Source: Croceibacterium_A sp035626815
Lineage (GTDB): Bacteria > Pseudomonadota > Alphaproteobacteria > Sphingomonadales > Sphingomonadaceae
Direction: 5' to 3'
Length of the DNA: 64,000 nucleotides
NCBI GenBank assembly: GCA_035626815.1
Contig: DASPMY010000044.1
Span: 1-64,000 of the forward strand
Part shown: one piece after another, positions 62,005 to 64,000 of the stretch
Layout of the letters: the number at the start of each line of letters is the position of its first letter
How positions within the stretch are numbered: position 1 is the stretch's first letter
Notes under the pieces: model-generated
Seen by the model: only the letters and a program-made list of their open reading frames with translations
Database searches by the model: none
What the model was told of the DNA's origin: nothing
Translations under genes and position numbers: made by a program

Positions 62005-63020
62005 CGGCCGTCGAGGCCCTGGCGCAGCATCGTTCGCATCGCCTCGAACAGCCGCGGGCTCGGCTCGCCCATGATCCCCTTGGCGTGGGGCGGCAAGTGC
62101 GCGGCCGGGTCGCCCTCGCTTTCGAACACGTAGTGCTCGACCATCCGCCGCCAGACCTCGCGCTGCCGCGGCGGCAAGTGGCGATAGGCGAGCATCGCGT
62201 GGAGCAGCGCGTCGTACGGTCCGCCGACGCCCGCCGGCGTCTCGGCCCACCAGTAGTTGACCAGCACACTCAGCGGATCGAGCGAATCGACCCCGTGCCA
62301 CCACATGTACGGAATGTAGAGTGCATCGCCCGGCTCGAGCGTCGCCTGCGCGGCGTGCCGCCACGCCTCGGCAAAGCGTGGAAACCGCTCGAGATCCGGC
62401 GCCGCCGGGTCGACCATGCTCACCGGCGTCCCGGCCGGCGTGTGCTCGAACGGGCCGGGATAGAGGTTGGCCAGCTGGTCGGGCGGAAACACCGTGAAGC
62501 GGCGCCGCCCGGCGACGTTGCAGGCGACGTTCTCCTTGAGGTCGTAATGCGGCGCCACGCGGATGCGGTTGCCGATCCAGATCCGCGCCACGACCTCCGG
62601 AAGGAGGGCGAGACGGTTGGCCTCGGCGAAAGCGGGGAGGACTTCGGGGACGATCTCGGACTGCACCGCCAGCGCCGGCGGCCGCTCGCTGCGGCGCGCG
62701 CGCTGGAGATCCGCCAGGAACCCGGCGAGCGAGCCTTGCCCCTTGACGAAATTGAAGCCGGTCAGCTGGCGGTTGTAGAAAAACCGCCCCTCCTCCCCCG
62801 GATCGGCGGCGATCGCGGTGACCGGCCGGGCCGGTTCGCACGCGACGAGATATTCGATCAGCGCCTCGTCGCTCTGGCGCGCTGCCGCCACGGCGGGCCA
62901 GTCCGCCACCAGCCGGCGCAACACCACCGGCTGCCCGGCCGGACGGATCTCGCGGTTGAATTGCTCGGCGTCGACCGGCCCGATCTCCGGAATTGCCGCC
63001 GCCGGCCCAAGCTCGCTCAT
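62001..63020 (-). CDS. cupin/JmjC-like Fe(II) oxygenase (Cupin_8)
   Basis: The 339-residue protein has the Cupin_8 layout: REIRPAGQPVVLRRLVADWP at the start, an HxD iron site in RVAPHYDLKENVACNVAG, and a distal His in PYMWWHGVDSLDP. RRRFTVFPPDQLANLYPGPF sits between and is diagnostic. These Fe(II)/2-oxoglutarate oxygenases hydroxylate proteins or small molecules. Its ATG overlaps the stop of the halogenase upstream, so the two are coupled. Cupin-halogenase pairs recur near TonB receptors in this order. Confidence 0.9.
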   Translation of the reverse strand: MSELGPAAAIPEIGPVDAEQFNREIRPAGQPVVLRRLVADWPAVAAARQSDEALIEYLVACEPARPVTAIAADPGEEGRFFYNRQLTGFNFVKGQGSLAGFLADLQRARRSERPPALAVQSEIVPEVLPAFAEANRLALLPEVVARIWIGNRIRVAPHYDLKENVACNVAGRRRFTVFPPDQLANLYPGPFEHTPAGTPVSMVDPAAPDLERFPRFAEAWRHAAQATLEPGDALYIPYMWWHGVDSLDPLSVLVNYWWAETPAGVGGPYDALLHAMLAYRHLPPRQREVWRRMVEHYVFESEGDPAAHLPPHAKGIMGEPSPRLFEAMRTMLRQGLDGR

Positions 63021-64000
63021 GCCGGAAGTCGCGCGCCGAGGTCTATCGCGCTGGCGTGGGTGCGCAGGAAGTCCTCCTGGGCCGGCATCTGCTCGACCGT
63101 GCGGGCGATGACCTCACGGATATGCTGGAGCCGCTTCAGCGTCTCCGCGTCCGGCAGCAGGTCCGCGACCGGGTGATACCCGCCCGGCTCGATGCCCTGG
63201 CCGACCATCGCCGAAAGCCAACTGGTCTCGGTGAACAGCTCGTTGTGCTCGCGGAAGACCCGGCCGGAGCTGCGGAACATCTCGAGCTTGTCCTTGAGCC
63301 CGTCCGGCGGCTCGATGTTGCGGCAGTAGCGCCAGAATTCGCTGTCGTCGCGTTCGGTGGCCGAATAGTGCAACACCAGGAAGTCGCGGATGTCGATGTA
63401 GTCCTGCACCGTCTGGCGGTTGTAGCGTTCGATCTCGGCCGCGGAGAACCGACGGGTCGGGAACAGCGACATCAGCCGCGCGATTCCGGCCTGCACGAGA
63501 TGGATCGCGGTCGATTCGAGCGGCTCGAGGAATCCGCCGGCGAGCCCCAGCGCGACGACGTTCTTGACCCATGCCTCGCGCCTGTGCCCGGCGAGGAAGC
63601 GCAACTGGTTGGGCTCGGCCAGCGGGGTGCCGTCGAGGTTGGCGAGGAGCAGCGCGGTCGCCTCGTCCTCGCCGATGTGCGCCGAGCAATAGACGTGGCC
63701 GTTGCCGATGCGGTGCTGCAGCGGGATGCGCCATTGCCAGCCGGCCGGCCGCGCGGTCGAGCGGGTCAGCGGCTGGGTGTCGCCGGCCAGCGTGCAGGGG
63801 ATCGCCACCGCGCGGTCGCACGGCAGCCAGTGGCTCCAATCCTCGAACCCGACCCCGAGCGTCTGCGCGATCAGCAGCCCGCGGAAGCCCGAGCAGTCGA
63901 TGAACAGGTCGCCTTCGACGCGGTGGCCGCTTTCGAGCACCACCCCGGTGACGAACCCGCTCTCGGGATCCTGCTCGACCCGGACGATTCGGCCCTCGGT
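63017..64000 (-). CDS. flavin-dependent halogenase-like protein, N-terminus outside the window
   Basis: The C-terminal 327 residues are visible and the frame is open to base 64000, so the FAD motif and catalytic lysine are out of view. The WxWxIP motif is intact (AGWQWRIPLQHRIGNGHVY). GDLFIDCSGFRGLL and VKNVVALGLAGGFLEPLEST are close to the family. It resembles the gene at 59027-60550 more than the divergent one. The stop overlaps the cupin start as ATGA. Confidence 0.9.
   Translation of the reverse strand, partial: TEGRIVRVEQDPESGFVTGVVLESGHRVEGDLFIDCSGFRGLLIAQTLGVGFEDWSHWLPCDRAVAIPCTLAGDTQPLTRSTARPAGWQWRIPLQHRIGNGHVYCSAHIGEDEATALLLANLDGTPLAEPNQLRFLAGHRREAWVKNVVALGLAGGFLEPLESTAIHLVQAGIARLMSLFPTRRFSAAEIERYNRQTVQDYIDIRDFLVLHYSATERDDSEFWRYCRNIEPPDGLKDKLEMFRSSGRVFREHNELFTETSWLSAMVGQGIEPGGYHPVADLLPDAETLKRLQHIREVIARTVEQMPAQEDFLRTHASAIDLGARLPA

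Overview
The window looks like chromosome of a high-GC (about 70%) alphaproteobacterium, most likely order Sphingomonadales. Supporting signs are a circularly permuted two-piece tmRNA with the tag ANDNEALALAA, an HdaA-type DnaA regulator, a DUF2794 gene, TonB-dependent receptors, and a cluster of flavin-dependent tryptophan-halogenase-like genes beside a sugar porter. No tRNA, rRNA, CRISPR array or recognisable insertion sequence was seen. Coding density is high. Many neighbours overlap as ATGA or GTGA, and three convergent pairs share one CTAG as both stop codons.

Layout. 1-2.6 kb: TPM-domain protein (cut by the window edge), LemA, MscL, an inverted array of 7-bp repeats, then tmRNA. 2.6-9.4 kb: L,D-transpeptidase lipoprotein, arginine succinyltransferase operon (M20 hydrolase, astA, astB), malate synthase G. 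9.5-18.2 kb: envelope/maintenance block lptD-surA-pdxA-rsmA, divergent from pepA-holC-ndk. 18.3-24.8 kb: purN (fused to a YjbR-like domain)-purM, divergent from a DUF2066-like gene and hdaA, then cysE, DUF2794 and a TMEM175-type protein. 24.8-30.8 kb: metallo-beta-lactamase-fold protein, Rieske oxygenase, membrane proteins, gph. 30.8-37.3 kb: glmU, a VapBC-type toxin-antitoxin pair, glmS, and a membrane PAS-GGDEF-EAL protein. 37.3-44.3 kb: purQ, purS and purC, split by about 5 kb holding a frameshifted DUF899 gene, a secreted protein and an M16 protease. 44.4-53.8 kb: TonB receptor, a lower-GC methyltransferase/PhyH patch, wrbA, two related secreted proteins, an MFS transporter. 53.9-56.9 kb: a compact TIR / secreted protein / nucleotidyl-cyclase operon. 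57.0-64.0 kb: secreted protein, sugar porter, two halogenase-like genes facing a cupin-halogenase pair.

Main candidate for an undescribed system: the three-gene minus-strand operon at 53873-56858. It encodes a TIR domain on a membrane anchor with a predicted periplasmic loop, a secreted cysteine-containing protein, and a class III nucleotidyl cyclase with a SLOG-like N-terminal domain. The genes are joined by two ATGA overlaps. The parts recall Pycsar (cyclase plus TIR or membrane effector), but the secreted component and the TIR-membrane fusion differ from that two-gene design. Function is inferred only. Other points of interest are a probably non-catalytic halogenase paralogue (K to R), the PurN-YjbR fusion, an M20 hydrolase coupled to astA, and palindromic repeats that appear to supply ribosome-binding sites.
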